Origin: Gordius sp. MW1
Taxonomy: Eukaryota > Nematomorpha > Gordioida > Gordea > Gordiidae
DNA: 64,000 bases
Direction: 5' to 3'
Assembly: GCA_964036665.1 (NCBI GenBank)
Contig: OZ038530.1
Location: 10,814,501 to 10,878,500, forward strand
Of the stretch, positions 18,495-31,054 are shown one piece after another. Each line of letters starts with the position of its first letter. Position 1 is the stretch's first letter. The position numbers and the translations under genes were made by a program. The notes beneath the pieces are model-generated. The model was not told the origin of the DNA. It did no database searches and saw only the letters and a list, made by a program, of their open reading frames with translations.

Positions 18495-20953
18495 ATGAGG
18501 TATCTACAAATAATGAGAATTTTATATATTATTATATTGACGCCATTCTACTTGTGCCATTCGAAACTATCTGATTACTTCAATTATTACGAAATTGCTC
18601 ATATAGCTATTAAATCAGTAGATCGACATAGGCGGAAAGTTAGTAGTGCCACCAGGCTCTATCGAAATTTCCATTTTTCTGATAATTCAGATCCTTCAAG
18701 TTATCATGGCGGTGGCGCCACAAATCTGCATTCCAAACCACTCAAACTCAAGATAAAAGCATTTAACCATACCATGAAAATTCGTATGAGACCATCTTAC
18801 AATATCCTATCGCCAGCTTCTACGCTAACCATTGTCGATGGGGATCGAGTAGATTCCAAGCTTTTCGAGCCATCGAGGCACGCTCACGTTTACACGGGAA
18901 AAATTAAGGGTGATCCAGAATCCCAAGTTTTGGGAAGAATCTACGGACTTGAAGTGTCCGCAATCTTACTTTACCGTGGTCGCGTTTATCACGTGGAACC
19001 ATTGGATAATTTTGGGCTTACTAAGCCCGGCGTCAGTCCGACGGTTGCCGTCATTTATCGCGATAGCGACGTAAAGTTACCAGATGGGTATCCATTTGAA
19101 ACTGGTCAGGGCGGTATTGCTTCGACTTACGAAAGGCTTTTACTTCGGCAAAACGCTCTTCAAACCAAATCTTCTCCCAAATCACGCTCCCAAAACAATC
19201 CAAGCCGAGTGCCTATACCTTCGAGTGATCAACAATTTGGATTAAAATCAGAGCTGCAAGGTTTACCTAGCAATTCTAGCAAAAAACGGGAAAACGACAT
19301 CATCCAAACACTTAAATCTTTAAACGAGCACGCGGCTTTAAAATCAAAACCGACCGATCATAACCCTTCTAGCTCTACAAGCAGCAAAACGTGTAACGTC
19401 CATCTTGTAGCAGATCACAAATATGTCTCTTGTGCCCAAGAGCGCGGGAAAGACCCTACGGACGAGATGTTATTTCACGTATTAGCAGTGGATAGTATAT
19501 ACCGTACGGTCGATTTCGATGGAGATGGGCTGCCAGATAACGTGGGTTTTGTTGTTGATAACGTGACCCTTTACACCAACCCCCCAAATAGCGCCGACTA
19601 CAAATTGGTTAATTCTCTGCAAAATGCTAACGATTTCCTCAACGCCTTCTCCCTATACGATTGGTCGGGTTATTGTTTAGCCCTGGCCTTTACGTGTCGC
19701 ACTCTAGACGACGGCATTCTTGGCTTGACTTGGATAGCCGACGCGGATATAAACGGTCGAGCTGGGGGTATTTGTCAGGTTATTAATGGCAAACGGCTGA
19801 GCCTTTCTGCACTAACTTAATATCTAAGAGTTTGTTTAAATTACATTAACCTTCTTCAATAATTCTCTCTTAATTTTAAAAATTTGACCCGAGGGCTTTG
19901 TCGTTAATTTATTTTAGCAAAGAATAGATTTTTTAACTATTTTTGGGGGCAATGGCATGAAGATATAATAAGAGACCAACTAATGATTTCGATCTTAATC
20001 ATACTTTGAAATTATAAACATAGATTTAACGTAAGGCTAGAGATAAGTATAAATTTGTCCTTATATCCCTATGTTAGGTTCGGGGATTCTTGGAGGAAGA
20101 TGGTAAGGAGTACAGCTTCAACACGGGTATCTTTACCGTGATGCACAAGGGTAAGGTCGTACCTCAGCACATATCCCTCATCACAGTCACTCATGAGCTA
20201 GGTCATGCTTTGGGAAGTTATCACGATAACGTTACCGAATGCATGGGCGGTGCGGGGGGTGGTAAAGGTGGTGATACCTTCCTGATGTACAGCGAAGCAT
20301 CCACCGGCGGGAGGCGCAACAATTGGCTGTTCAGTGCTTGCAGCAAACGCCAAATCGCGGAGGTCATCGGAGTCAAGGGTACTTGTTTAACCGGACCCAG
20401 GTGCGGAAATGGGGTAAAGGACTTTGGAGAGGAATGCGATTGCGGACCTTCCCCTTTTTGCGAGCGGTGGGATCCTTGCTGTTATCCACCCGACGAACCC
20501 CTCTTCACAGGCAATAGAGAATTCACAGATGCATTTGGAGGAGGGGCCGGAGAAGAAATGTTATTGCTTAAGTTGCCACCAATTTACCACGCGAGAAACC
20601 TGTCCGACGTGCTGCGAGACCGAAGTTTTGTGACTTTCAAGGTACCACCACATAACAAAATGGCGGAGGTAAGAGGAACGCCAACTAAGAAGAGGGCTTG
20701 CACTTTACGCCGGGATAAGGGCTACACCTGTAGTCCGCTAAACGATGAATGCTGCAACGAATTTTGCCTTAAGATAGGAGGACAACGATCTGATGAATGT
20801 TCGGCTGAATACTTTGGCAAAAAGCGAGGCGATAAGCTCAGCAGCTTTTTGTTTCTCGAAAATTTATCGTCGCATTTAATACCGTCGCGGTCGTTGTTGT
20901 TTCACCTTTTAATCATTCCAATAACGAGGTTATACTTTTTCTCGATTGTCTAG
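18495..20953 (+). CDS. ADAM10-like metalloprotease with short hydrophobic C-terminus
   Basis: Two exons, 18495-19778 and 20078-20953, join in phase 0 (intron 299 bp, cag|gttatt to gttag) to about 719 aa. Residues 1-22 look like a signal peptide. A prodomain of ADAM10 type follows (LSDYFNYYEIAHI; HVYTGKIKGDPES; YRGRVYHVEP), then a Ser/Lys-rich linker. The catalytic domain begins near residue 297 (CNVHLVADHKYVSC). The zinc site HELGHALGSYHD (about 467-478) and the Met-turn FLMYSEAS are intact, so it should be an active membrane or secreted protease. The disintegrin domain starts CGNGVKDFGEECDCG but carries an insertion of about 70 residues after CCYPPDEP before KKRACTLRRDKGYTC resumes. After SDECSAEYF the usual cysteine-rich stem, transmembrane helix and tail are missing; the chain ends in SLLFHLLIIPITRLYFFSIV with no cytoplasmic part. 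This could be a GPI-anchor signal or a retained intron hiding further exons. ADAM10 family is firm; orthology is not. Confidence 0.88.
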
Positions 20954-22748
20954 CGCCTGTGGTATATATAATGTTTTAGAATTCAATTATTCCAAAGAGT
21001 TCGAAAGGGAAAGAAATACCTTTTAATTTTTATTGTTAATTATTGTAGGCTCAAAGTTTAGTTTTTGAAGGATTATTAATTTATTCATCAAAGCCACCTG
21101 TTAGCTTCTTGTTTACTTATAAATTTGCGGCCAGTGATTTTGATGCACGCTTAGCAAGCCAATTTAATTAGGGGTAATTTGTAAGGGGCAAGCAATTATA
21201 TTAAAAAATGCAAAATTAATCAAATTAAACAAATATTTTCCTGGAATTAAATCGTAAGTTAATGTGAACTAGGCTTAAAGATAATGGCATAAATTGCTAT
21301 TTTGTAAATTTCAAATGATAAAAAAATGTTAAGCAAATTTGTTTTATTATTACCTTAAGTTATGTGATACATTAATTAATTTAATATTAATATGATTATT
21401 AACTCATCTGAGAAGTCCAAATATGTAGCAATAACTTCTCACAATGGATAAGTTGCAGTAATACATTTCGACTAATTTAATACAATCTAAGAGTTTGCTA
21501 ACACGAGTTTTTTTGACAATTTTATAATTTAAAATATCACAATAACACCAATAGCTTTTTAAATTATGTGTTAAACGGCAAATTAAGTTTGAAAGTCTGA
21601 ACATAATTTAACAAATCGAGGGATCATCCCTCAATTGAGCTCATAATTTTAATGATTAGAGTTAAATCCTTAGGACAACACACGATTGTTTTATGTATTT
21701 ATAGTGCTATTTTATTAAGGAAATAGTTTATAATTTTTGTGTCTGTGTTTTATCGTTTGTATTATCGAAGATTGAAGGAAATGGTTAATATAACTACTAC
21801 AGTAATTTATAGAATTAATTTGGAGTAAAAGTTATCGTTATACAAGTGTTTTATAAAGGGGTAGACTTGTAAATTTTGCTGTGTTTTTTATCAAATTTAT
21901 AATAAGAATTGTATTAAAATAAAATTACATAACAGATTACAACTCTTAATTGGTCAATCTATAATGGAAAATGAGAATAGAGTTCAGGATTTAACTCATT
22001 TAAATAGATTATTGAAAAATATTTGTTTTTAAAAATTTATATTAAAAATATGTTTTCTTGAATCAAGCCTATGTCTCAAGTTAATTAAAAAAACCAAGAA
22101 TCGATTGTAACTTAATATAATGCTTGCTGCAACAAAAATTAATTTGCCTCTTAATTGCATATCTCATTAGGCGAAATGACGAAAAGGGTAGAAGAACTAA
22201 ACTTTCTTCCAAAGGTCATAAGTTGATACAATTATTTTCTTTATTGAAACAACAACATCCTTTCGTGTCGAATTAATTAAAATTAAATGAATACTTTAAT
22301 TATCAGTATTTAAGGGAAATCTTCTCAAAGGTGTCAGTACCAATGTATACTCTCTTAAGTCATGTTTTTCATCGAATTAGAGTTACGCTTAATAGCGGGA
22401 CTTTTAAAGGCAAAATTGGTATATCACTTAGTAAGTCCCCCCTTACTTTTGTCATGTATGATAATTGTGACCTCACCCCATATAAATTGAGGTCTGGCCG
22501 TGTATTAAATGTGTTAAAAATTAATTAATCCCACTAATTTCAAATACCTTTAGAATTTTAAAATATATCTAATTCTTTATTAAAAAGTCTCTTTTTTTAA
22601 ATATTTGGCTGTAATGACACATTGCAAATGACATGAGGGTAAAATTTAAGGCGTTTGACCCAACCCGAGGAGTTGCGGATGACAAAGGTCTATGAACTTC
22701 TTCCACAACAAGAAATGGAAAGGATGACACAACCTCGCCCCCTGATCT
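20954..22748. other. AT-rich intergenic stretch
   Basis: No ADAM cysteine-rich or transmembrane exon could be recognised here, and no other gene. A 65-codon frame at 22331-22528 shows no family motif and is judged chance. Confidence 0.45.
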
Positions 22749-22760
22749 TATATATATATA
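22749..22760 (+). promoter_or_regulatory. TATA box of the secreted-protein gene
   Basis: tatatatatata in a GC-richer context, 72 bp before the start codon at 22832. A strong TATA box is in keeping with a tightly regulated, highly expressed gene; that is inference. Confidence 0.5.
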
Positions 22761-22831
22761 AGTTCATCATGATAAAAATATTTTAATTTATGTTTTTATG
22801 AAGAAGTTGGGAGCAAATAAAATAAATTGAA

Positions 22832-24273
22832 ATGTTTTATAAATTTAATAATCTATTACAAATCTTATTGTTGGGGGGTATCTTAATTGAAATCGGACTG
22901 ACCAACAGTACAACAAAATCCAGTTTGAATGAAATTTTAAAAGAAAATAAACAAATTCAAATTCCATTTGGTCATACCGTTTCCAAAGTAAACCTATTGC
23001 TTAACAACAACACTCGAAATCTGCCCAAACAGCTATTTATATCAACTCCTCTTTCAACCGTAAAAGATATAAATTCTTTCAAACCAAAGAAGTCAATTTA
23101 TCATAAAATAACTAATGAAATTGATGCTCATAAGCAAGCCTTTGATAAAGAAAGTATGGAGATCGAAGAACTTAAGGAAGAAATATCGGAATTGAGGGGT
23201 TTAGCCCTAGGGTTAGCTAATATACAAACAAAGAAAATGATGCAACTGGCAGAACATTCCAAGAAACTTATAGATTTGGTAAAACTAATTTTAACTATTT
23301 TATAAAATTATGATTTATGATTAAAGTTATTAAATCGATGACTTTCAATATTAAGAGTGAAGACGCCAACGCATTTTTAAGCCTTGAGGACGAAGATGAA
23401 ACTAATTTCGATCAAAATTCCGAAGTTGACCGATTGTCGGACTTAATGCTAGAAGATGCTTTAGATCCCAAAACCGATATCCACACAAGCGACCCTGAGG
23501 ATTTCAAAATGGCGAACAACGATGAGGAATATTTAGAGATGTTGATAATGGACTCACTTAGCGAAAACGAACTATTAGGAAATGGCATCGAAAATCATCG
23601 AGCATCTCCTTCTCAGCTGGAAGAAGAGTTAGAAGGTGACATGTCAAATGCAGATAACTACGATTCAAACTTAGGTGAATCCGTGTATGATGCAAACCCC
23701 GAAACTGAGAATTTGCTAAAGCGATGGCGAAAAAGAAGGTCCCTCGACCAGCCCGCAACTAAACGACAGGTACAGAAAACGTTGGCAGCCAAGAAAGCGC
23801 GATTGGCAAGGCAAGCTCAATTGAAAAGGATACAAGCCGAAAAGAAAAGACGTGCGGCTGCCGAAAAAGCTACGAAACTCATGCTAGTCAAACACGCTAA
23901 GCGACTAAGGTCCATAACTTCGCCTTGTCAGAAAAAAGCGATCCATTCGGAATTTTTAAGAAAGATGGCTTTACAAAGAGTAGGTCAGTTGAGTAAACAA
24001 GTTTTGAGTTTGACAAATCAGTTTAATAGATTGGTAGCAGTTAGGAAAAGGGAAATAAAGTTGAGGCAGTTACAAGTGCAAAAGCAAGCACAGTTAAAGC
24101 GACTGCAGCAAAAGAAGTTGGCTTTAAAGAGAAGAGCCAAGACTGCCGCTTTGGCAAGGAAACAAAGATTGATAAAGGCAGCTCAAGCAAGGATTGCTCG
24201 GTTAAGGAAACAACGCTCGGCTCAAAAATCTGGACAAAACTTTAAGATTTCAAAAGTTAAGCCAAAGAAATAA
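22832..24273 (+). CDS. Predicted secreted, charge-polarised coiled-coil protein
   Basis: I do not recognise a family. Two exons, 22832-23278 and 23356-24273, join in phase 0 (77-bp intron, gtaaaa to attaag) to about 454 aa. Residues 1-25 form a signal peptide (LLQILLLGGILIEIGL core). About 90-149 is a heptad-like helix. From 150 to about 265 the chain is very acidic (LSLEDEDETNFDQ, LEEELEGDMSNADN). At about 270 a basic cluster KRWRKRRS resembles a furin-type processing site, and from there to the end the chain is almost wholly Lys/Arg/Ala/Gln helix (RQAQLKRIQAEKKRRAAAEK, LKRRAKTAALARKQR). Only one cysteine is present. Cleavage at KRRS would release an acidic and a basic polypeptide that could complex with each other. 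Roles in extracellular matrix, mineral templating or granule packing are conceivable but not shown. The first exon and the second could also be separate ORFs if the intron is wrong. Confidence 0.7.
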
Positions 24274-24519
24274 TTATGAAGGAGTAACTTTATAAGGAAG
24301 TTTAAGCTTTACATCAATTTTTATAGAATTTATATTTTTCACATAGTTTTTATTAATGGTTTTGCGGTTACATGGTATACATTTTTTGTTATCGTTTTGA
24401 CGAATAGGCGCAAGCAACAACAATGAAACCCTAAATCTTTATATTATTTGTAACCAAACCGGTTAGATTATTATTTGAGATTGTATATTTTTATATAAAT
24501 TTATATAGCACAAAAGTAT

Positions 24520-24525
24520 AATAAA
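24520..24525 (+). promoter_or_regulatory. Poly(A) signal of the secreted-protein gene
   Basis: AATAAA about 247 bp after the stop codon at 24273, the first canonical hexamer downstream. Confidence 0.45.
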
Positions 24526-26870
24526 CTCATAGATACAATAGGGCATTTGTTAAAATTCAAACACGTTGGAAATTTTTTTAACAATAGAAATCGTGCAAAG
24601 TTTGGTTCAGGATTTCGTCAAATTTCAGGGGCAGAGGTGAAAATGTTTTTTAATTAAAATTAATTCCAAACAATGGGATTAACTCCAAGTTCCGAAAAAT
24701 ATTTTGAATCTTTTGAAGGAAATCCTAACCTTGATAACTCTTTTGTGACATTTTAAAATTATAGTGCCCCCAGAATTAAAATTTTTGCCCCTTCGGGACC
24801 CCTGGCCTGGGCAATTTTAATGTAATTTAAATAAACTGCCCATTATTACTTTTCCACTCCAAAAACTCTTAAAACATGCAATTACATAAAAAGCTTAACC
24901 TATTAATTAAACCTAAAGATTTAAATGATTTTTAAATTATTACATTTCATGTCTATAGAAGTTTCATATGGGGAGTAAATATTAATAAGGTGAAAAAGTT
25001 GTAACCTATTAATCATATAAAATGGTAAGATGCATACAAACTTCAAATTCGCGAACCTATTTAATGTACCATTATATGCCTAAACGGAGACGAACTAAGA
25101 GTTTATAAATTTTTAGACAAAATTAAAGGTCAAAACAATGTAGAAGAATCATTATCCCGCAAAATTTTACGTTCACTTTTTAAAAATTTTAGTTTGAATT
25201 AAAAAGTGGTGTATACGACCAAATTAGTCTCTAACATAAAGTGTGGCGCTAATTTACATTATCTTAAATTATTAGATTTTAAAATAGCCAATATCATCAA
25301 TTGATTTATTGTTTTTTGCACGCGACTTGTTGAAAGCAACGTGATAGCTTTCGGTAAATATCACAACACTGAACTCTTAGAACTCTATCGAAAATACATT
25401 AAGTCTTCGACTTTTAAAAGGGAAAGGTATCGTATCCGGAGATACGAAGATGAAAATATCTCCCACACCCCCCCCCCCCCATCTCATCTTATTCAAAAAT
25501 TAAAGTTAAGAGTTCAACACGCGGTACAACTCTTTTGATCTTACACGTTGTACACTCATAGCGTAGACCATTATTCTTTTACATTTAATTTCTAGTACGC
25601 GTATGTTACCCCCCCCCCCGACGCGCTTATACGTTTGTGTTATTTATTTCTTCCCATATATGATTGTTTATCAACATGAATACGGATGAGTGATTTGTAA
25701 TAAGGAGATTGACACAATATAATTTTTCTTGTAATAAAAGAGATTGGCGAAATGTAGAGACATGGTCAGAGGAGAAATGTTATTATACGTTATTATAGAT
25801 CAAAGTCCTTTAATTTAATGAGGATTACATGTCACAAATAGTAAATAAAAAATATAGGACCTTTGAAGAAAATAGATACAATCTAAATTTTGCCTATTAT
25901 TCCCCTAATATATATATTTATAACTTTCACCCACGCTTTTGGTCTAACACTCAATTCTTTGCATCTAGGATCGATAGCGCTATTGTGTAATTTTTTCCCC
26001 CGTCCCACTCCCCTACCATAACGGTTTTATTTATAAACGACTCAGCCAGCCTATATCGATCCTAAAAAGGACAAGTTTTTACGAATTAATGACATCCGGT
26101 AGGTAATCCCCATAATGTTTTTACTGAATTACTTTACCTCTCCCTCCTTGTCTCCCTCTTTTCCATGCTAACGGAGGCGGACTTGGTACCTAAATCAATA
26201 AGTTCAAATGTGAAGCACCTAGGCAACAATTGTGAAAATACGTCCTAAGCAAGCTGAAATCCTCAAAGTTGTGGCTCAATTCTCTGTCGTGATGAAAAGA
26301 AAAGACTAACTCCCCACATCATCTATCCATTAGCCTGACGCAAACTAGTGAACCATAGAGAGCCTTCGAGTCCTGCCACAGTCTCAAGGGAGAATCAATA
26401 ATTAATTACGCCTTTACATATTAACACACTAACAAAAGAACACGAAAGAATTAAACTGCATAGTACTTCAACCCCACCAACTAGATGCGACCTTTTTTAG
26501 ACAGGAACGCTTGGAAAATGTTTGCCACCAATCACCTAGTTTACAAGTTTTCTGTCAACACGTCAAAAAAATTACCATTCGTAAACTACCAAGCCCTCTT
26601 CCCGTAGTCTGACAATGATTCAAGCAGGTACCAGTGTGCAACCGAACGAAGTAAAATATCTCCTATCTCCAGTAATCGCCGTAGATGGTATGTTAATTTT
26701 TGTTTGACTAATGATTTTATATAAACCGAGTGTGCTGCCTACTGACTTGCGGCACCTCTATGCCTATGCCTGCACTATTGTGACTTTTAGTCCAATACAA
26801 GTAGGTGTCAGATGGGACTCAATCTTAGCTTGTCGATTTAGCTAAGCTCCAGAATGTCTTCGGGGCAAAT
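24526..26870. other. Long intergenic stretch without recognised gene
   Basis: AT-rich to about 25950 with C-runs at 25471-25480 and 25611-25619. From about 26100 to 26820 the composition is more balanced and may be an old repeat, but I recognise no protein motif. The small ORF at 25341-25538 ends inside a C-run and is not supported. Confidence 0.4.
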
Positions 26871-27003
26871 ACATATTTACATTGCATAATAAATACATTT
26901 GTTACAGGAATAAAATCACACGTTAGCAATAACGTGGCCTTATGCGCCATTTGGCGTGAGAAGGGGCTCAACCTTAAATTGCACTTACTAAGCTCTTGGG
27001 CGT
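26871..27003 (+). repeat. Dispersed repeat, copy A
   Basis: The block centred on catttggcgtgagaaggggc (26948-26967) is repeated in inverted orientation at 42533-42662 at roughly 85% identity by eye. Both copies keep the frame ALCAIWREKG...LHLLSSWA open. Family unknown. Confidence 0.5.
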
Positions 27004-27636
27004 CTTCGGGGCAAAAAAAATACATACATACATACTGCCTAAAGATCTGCAACGGGCCGTTTGTAGAAGGACGCTCTTCTCGTATCCGTTTTGGAAAGTG
27101 TAAGAACGGCCCCAACCCCCCTTCGGTGTTTTTTCATACAAGGCCCGGGTTCCTATATAAGGTATCCGGTTCAATTGAATCGTTAAATTTATGGGAGTTT
27201 AAAATTGAACCTCAATCCGTAAAAAAAATATTAAAACAATGATTTAGTAACTCCAATAGTTGAAATTTGATTAACATCTCATTTTTAACATTATCGCATA
27301 ATTTTTCCTGAATCAATGGTGTTGTGAATAGAACATTTTTGACGGTTACAAAAATCTTTTATATTTTCATATGATTTTGGCTAAATTTAAGAAAATTATC
27401 ATTTTATCCCCATCTAAAACTAACCCTGGTTACGCCCATGGTTATCATATCATTATAAAATCAAATAAATGCTAAACATTAAAAGTATATTTTTGTATAA
27501 TCATAGTTTTACGTGTCCCTTAGTTTTATCAAAGGTCGACTAAAGCTAAACCAAACCTAGGCCTTTTTACATGCCATCTCTTTAGCTGTTATAAAATACT
27601 TTTTCGTCAAATTTTTTTGATCGGCCGATTAGAATT
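27004..27636. other. Continuation of the repeat region, no gene
   Basis: A plus-strand frame runs from copy A to 27242 but has no recognisable domain. AT-rich after 27250; a worn gttacgcccatgg end near 27429-27441 marks another GGCGTAGCC relic. Confidence 0.35.
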
Positions 27637-27837
27637 TTAAAGTTTCGAAGCCAGTCCATACTCGCTTCGGACGTGCTCCTTTCTTCTTTCGGGAAATACT
27701 CTTCTGTCAAGATCCATAACAAGCGGATTATGTTGCCTGGCGATTTCTTCTCCCGGTATTACTTTGCAATGCTGGCATTGTATATTTATAATTTGAAGAA
27801 AACGTATATCCACTCGTTTGATTTTGATCTTGAACAC
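27637..27837 (-). pseudogene. RTE LINE fragment (linker after endonuclease)
   Basis: The minus-strand frame contains HCKVIPGEEIARQHNPLVMD followed by LDRRVFPERRKEHVRSE. The segment MDLDRRVFPERRK is shared with the LINE at 1976-2030 and is typical of the RTE polyprotein between endonuclease and RT. Only this piece is left. Confidence 0.7.
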
Positions 27838-27838
27838 T

Positions 27839-27982
27839 CATAGGCGTAGCCAAGGAGGGAAGGGCAGGGAGGCTGCTCCCCTCTAAATCCAAAAATTTGT
27901 TGAAATCTATTAAGATAATGGCTAATATTTCAACAAATTATCATTTTGCCCCTCTCTAATTCCAATGCTGGCCACGCCCATG
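27839..27982. mobile_element. hAT-type MITE, GGCGTAGCC family (copy 4)
   Basis: Ends cataggcgtagccaagg and ctggccacgcccatg. Flanks tgaacact (27831-27838) and tgaacaat (27983-27990) are a 7/8 target duplication. Inserted into the LINE fragment. Confidence 0.75.
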
Positions 27983-28270
27983 TGAACAATAACTATACTT
28001 TAAGTATTCAGAGCTGCAATAATTATTACTGGTATTTTTAAGGTTATCGTAGTTATTTTCAAGAAAAGATAAAAGTATCAAACTGTCTGGAACATTTTTT
28101 GGAGAAAATTTTTATTGATTAAATACATGTCAATAATAAGCTTCTATTTGCTATTATGGCAATATAACTCTGAAAGTTAGCTAGCATCATTAAACCAAAT
28201 GCATTATTTAACTTAGAAGTGCTTTAATGTAATTTACCTATTTGTCCACTGAAATACAATCATCACTGAC

Positions 28271-28408
28271 CATGGGAATAGGCATCATTGGAATTAAAGG
28301 GGGGCAATAATGAATAAGAGAGGGGCAAAATAATCATTTTTTAAAATCAGCTATAATTTAAATTTTGACAAATTTTTGGATTTAGAGGGGCCCATGGCTA
28401 CACCCATG
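28271..28408. mobile_element. hAT-type MITE, GGCGTAGCC family (copy 5)
   Basis: 138 bp with an exact 8-bp target duplication tcactgac (28263-28270 and 28409-28416). Right end atggctacacccatg; left end catgggaataggcatc is partly eroded. The duplication firmly sets the element's limits. Confidence 0.8.
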
Positions 28409-28524
28409 TCACTGACAATATATTTAAAAAAACACAAACAAATATCCAATGTAATGAAAATTTGATTTTGGACAAACTAGAATACAATATTAAAAAAAAC
28501 GACAAGACTTAATAGAGAAGCTCT

Positions 28525-29558
28525 TTATTTGGCAGTATTTATAATACCACAAGTATCAATATCAAAGGGTATGGCTGATTTTGGATTATTTATTAATTTA
28601 GCATACCTCCTAAAGTTATAAAAATACAGCAATATTCTAATGTCACTGGTATGACTCCAAACATCCCCTAAACAAGGTGTCATACAATTTGTGACTTTAT
28701 CATGAGGGTCCAAATAGTCCACATCATTTTCACCAAACATAATTTGGTTAGTCAAAACAATAGCCACTTTAGATTTAGATGATTGGATATTCTTTAATTT
28801 CTGGTTTAATATAGTTAAAATTTTGTTTCGCTGAGCAATTTTATGATAAGGGATGCGCGTAATAAAAGCCATTGAATCCACAATTATTAAGGAGATTCCT
28901 GAATGTTTTTCCATATAATTGGGCAAAAGGATTAACAAGGCAAGCAATTTGGTAGGGTCTTTGCAGATGAAATAGTGTAAATTTTTGTCAAGTAAATTTT
29001 GTGCAAAAATGTTTTTTCCTATTTCTAAATCCTTATTACATGATGTAAAATTTTCAACTTGTGCCCTTATCCCAAAAGTTGGGGATCTAGCAGGCAAGTT
29101 AATTTTTACCAAACTATAAAGATCATTAGGATTTAAATGTGCTTTATAATGCTTTTCAAAATTTTGTGAATGCACCAATATTTCTTTAAGTCTCTCTGCA
29201 ACAAAACTTTGTTCAGTATCGATATATACAACATCCCTCAAGCAAGATGAATTTAAGGTTTTATTATTTATTAAATCCATGCTTATTGTACAGTTTAATA
29301 TAGTATCAGCACAAAGTTGTAAACATATTTGTGTTTTTCCAATTCCAGGAGGTCCACATATTTCTGATGTATCAATAATATTAAATTATAAATTTTCCAT
29401 ATAGATTTCAATTTCAATATGCCATTACCATAAATTTTTCCACTATAAATACCACCATAAAACAATCTGTTTAAGTCATAGGATAAAAGTTGTATGTTAT
29501 CTACTAAATAACTTTTTTAATTTTGCTCAAAAAATAAATAATGCAAACCCTCATCCAT
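28525..29558 (-). CDS. RAD51C-like recombinase, N-terminus uncertain
   Basis: RAD51 paralogs are RecA-fold ATPases that help load RAD51 in homologous recombination. On the minus strand, exon 29429-29558 and exon 28525-29363 flank a 65-bp intron (gtaatg to tcag, phase 1). The joined chain reads GKIYEICGPPGIGKTQICLQ, matching the RAD51C Walker A context, then DVVYIDTEQSF, Walker B SLIIVDSMAFITR, VAIVLTNQIMFG and PCLGDVWSH near the end. The C-terminal domain is complete to INTAK and the stop. Upstream, a frame starting with ATG at 29556-29558 (MDEGLHYLFFEQN) aligns with the linker before the core but contains an in-frame TAA at 29517-29519. So this is either a pseudogene, an assembly error, or an N-terminus with an unresolved splice. 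The usual N-terminal helical domain was not found. Confidence 0.82.
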
Positions 29559-31054
29559 TTTAAATCTTGCCTTAAATATTAATACATTCTGGTATGTATG
29601 TATTATGATTGCCGCGAAGGAATCCTACTCAATTACTAACTGCTCAAACGCTTCAAATAGCGCATTTTGGTACATATTAAAATTATAAAATACATGAAAT
29701 AAAAGTCATATAAAATAAACACAACACTTTTTCAATAATTAAAAAATAATGTTTTTTATAAAACCTTATTTAAAGTTATAATATAAGTAAGTATAGGTGT
29801 AAGAGTATAATATTATAGCATAATAAGAAATGGTTTTAGATTCACTCACCTAGGCTTTGATTGTATTATTTGTGATCATTAAAAGTTTGTTTTGAGAATG
29901 ATTAAATATATATTTGAAAATGAATCATCTTTCATACATTTTTTATCCTATAAAAAGTGAAATGAGTGTAAAATTGTAATGCAAATTTTACAATAAAATA
30001 ATGAGTCATCAATCATATTTATATTATAAAAAGTTAATTTAGATTTACTTATCTAGCGTAAAGTGTATTAAGAAGTTCAATTTTAATTTGGGGAATAAAA
30101 TTTACTTAATCTATTTATATGTAGAATAAGTTTATATTCTTATTGGATAGAATGAGACTTAAACAATTAACGAATGGTAATAGTCTAGATTTGTTTTGTG
30201 ATCTAATTTTGATATTCAAATGACATCTTTTTACTTATGGAAAGCAATATAAAGGTTTGTAAACAAATACTATCAATTGCTTCTGACAAATAGATATGTG
30301 ATGAAGGTGAAAATGAAATTCCTACTTTTAGTTCTTACTCAATTACATCTAGAATATATCAAATGTTCTATTATTACACATCTTAATTAAACATCTCATA
30401 TTCATTTTATAATTATACCTTGAGGTGATATCAAGATATATTACCTCCATATATCATAAAATAAATAGGTCCTCATGGTTAAATATTAATAACTGTTGGT
30501 TCACATTCATTACTTTAGCACATCCATTATTGTTCATAAAATGTTTAATAAAAAATTATAAGTCCAAAAATTTTGAAAACCCACCCCATCCCCATGAGGC
30601 AATCTTCTTGTCTAATATGTAATGTATTAAGAATCTCAGTATAAATTTAGGGGATCATAATTCATTTAATCGATTTATATCTAGCATAGGCTTTTATTAG
30701 ATGGAATTAAACTTTGATAATTTATATTACAAATGATAATTTCCAGCCAAATTTTCTAAATTTATAGTTCCTACTTTATTTAATATGTTGTTATTATATC
30801 AACCATAAAATAAAAGTTATTTTTGTTTGTTACATTTAAAAAATGAAATAGTTCCAATAACTTGTTACTTAACAGCTCTACTTATAACTTACAAACTGTA
30901 ATAATTTATAACATTAGATGAAAATTATCAGCAATAACATATATTGGACACAATCACATAAATTAAAAACTTTATTGCAAAATAGAACAATCCTTTTTAA
31001 TATCAAAACATAAAAAAATAGAGTTTACAAATAGCACAACGTAAATTATGAATA
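29559..31054. other. AT-rich stretch without recognised gene
   Basis: No exon for the missing N-terminal domain of the RAD51C-like gene could be picked out. A 65-codon frame at 30425-30622 has no features of a protein. Confidence 0.4.

Noticed and set aside
20323-20633. Alternative-frame ORFs over ADAM exon 2
   Set aside because: Shadows of the GC-richer coding exon; the main frame carries all conserved ADAM residues.
22331-22528. 65-codon plus-strand ORF between the ADAM and secreted-protein genes
   Set aside because: No motif, no plausible partner exon, ordinary length for chance in this window.
23558-23758. Antisense ORF over the secreted-protein gene
   Set aside because: Shadow of the acidic coding segment.
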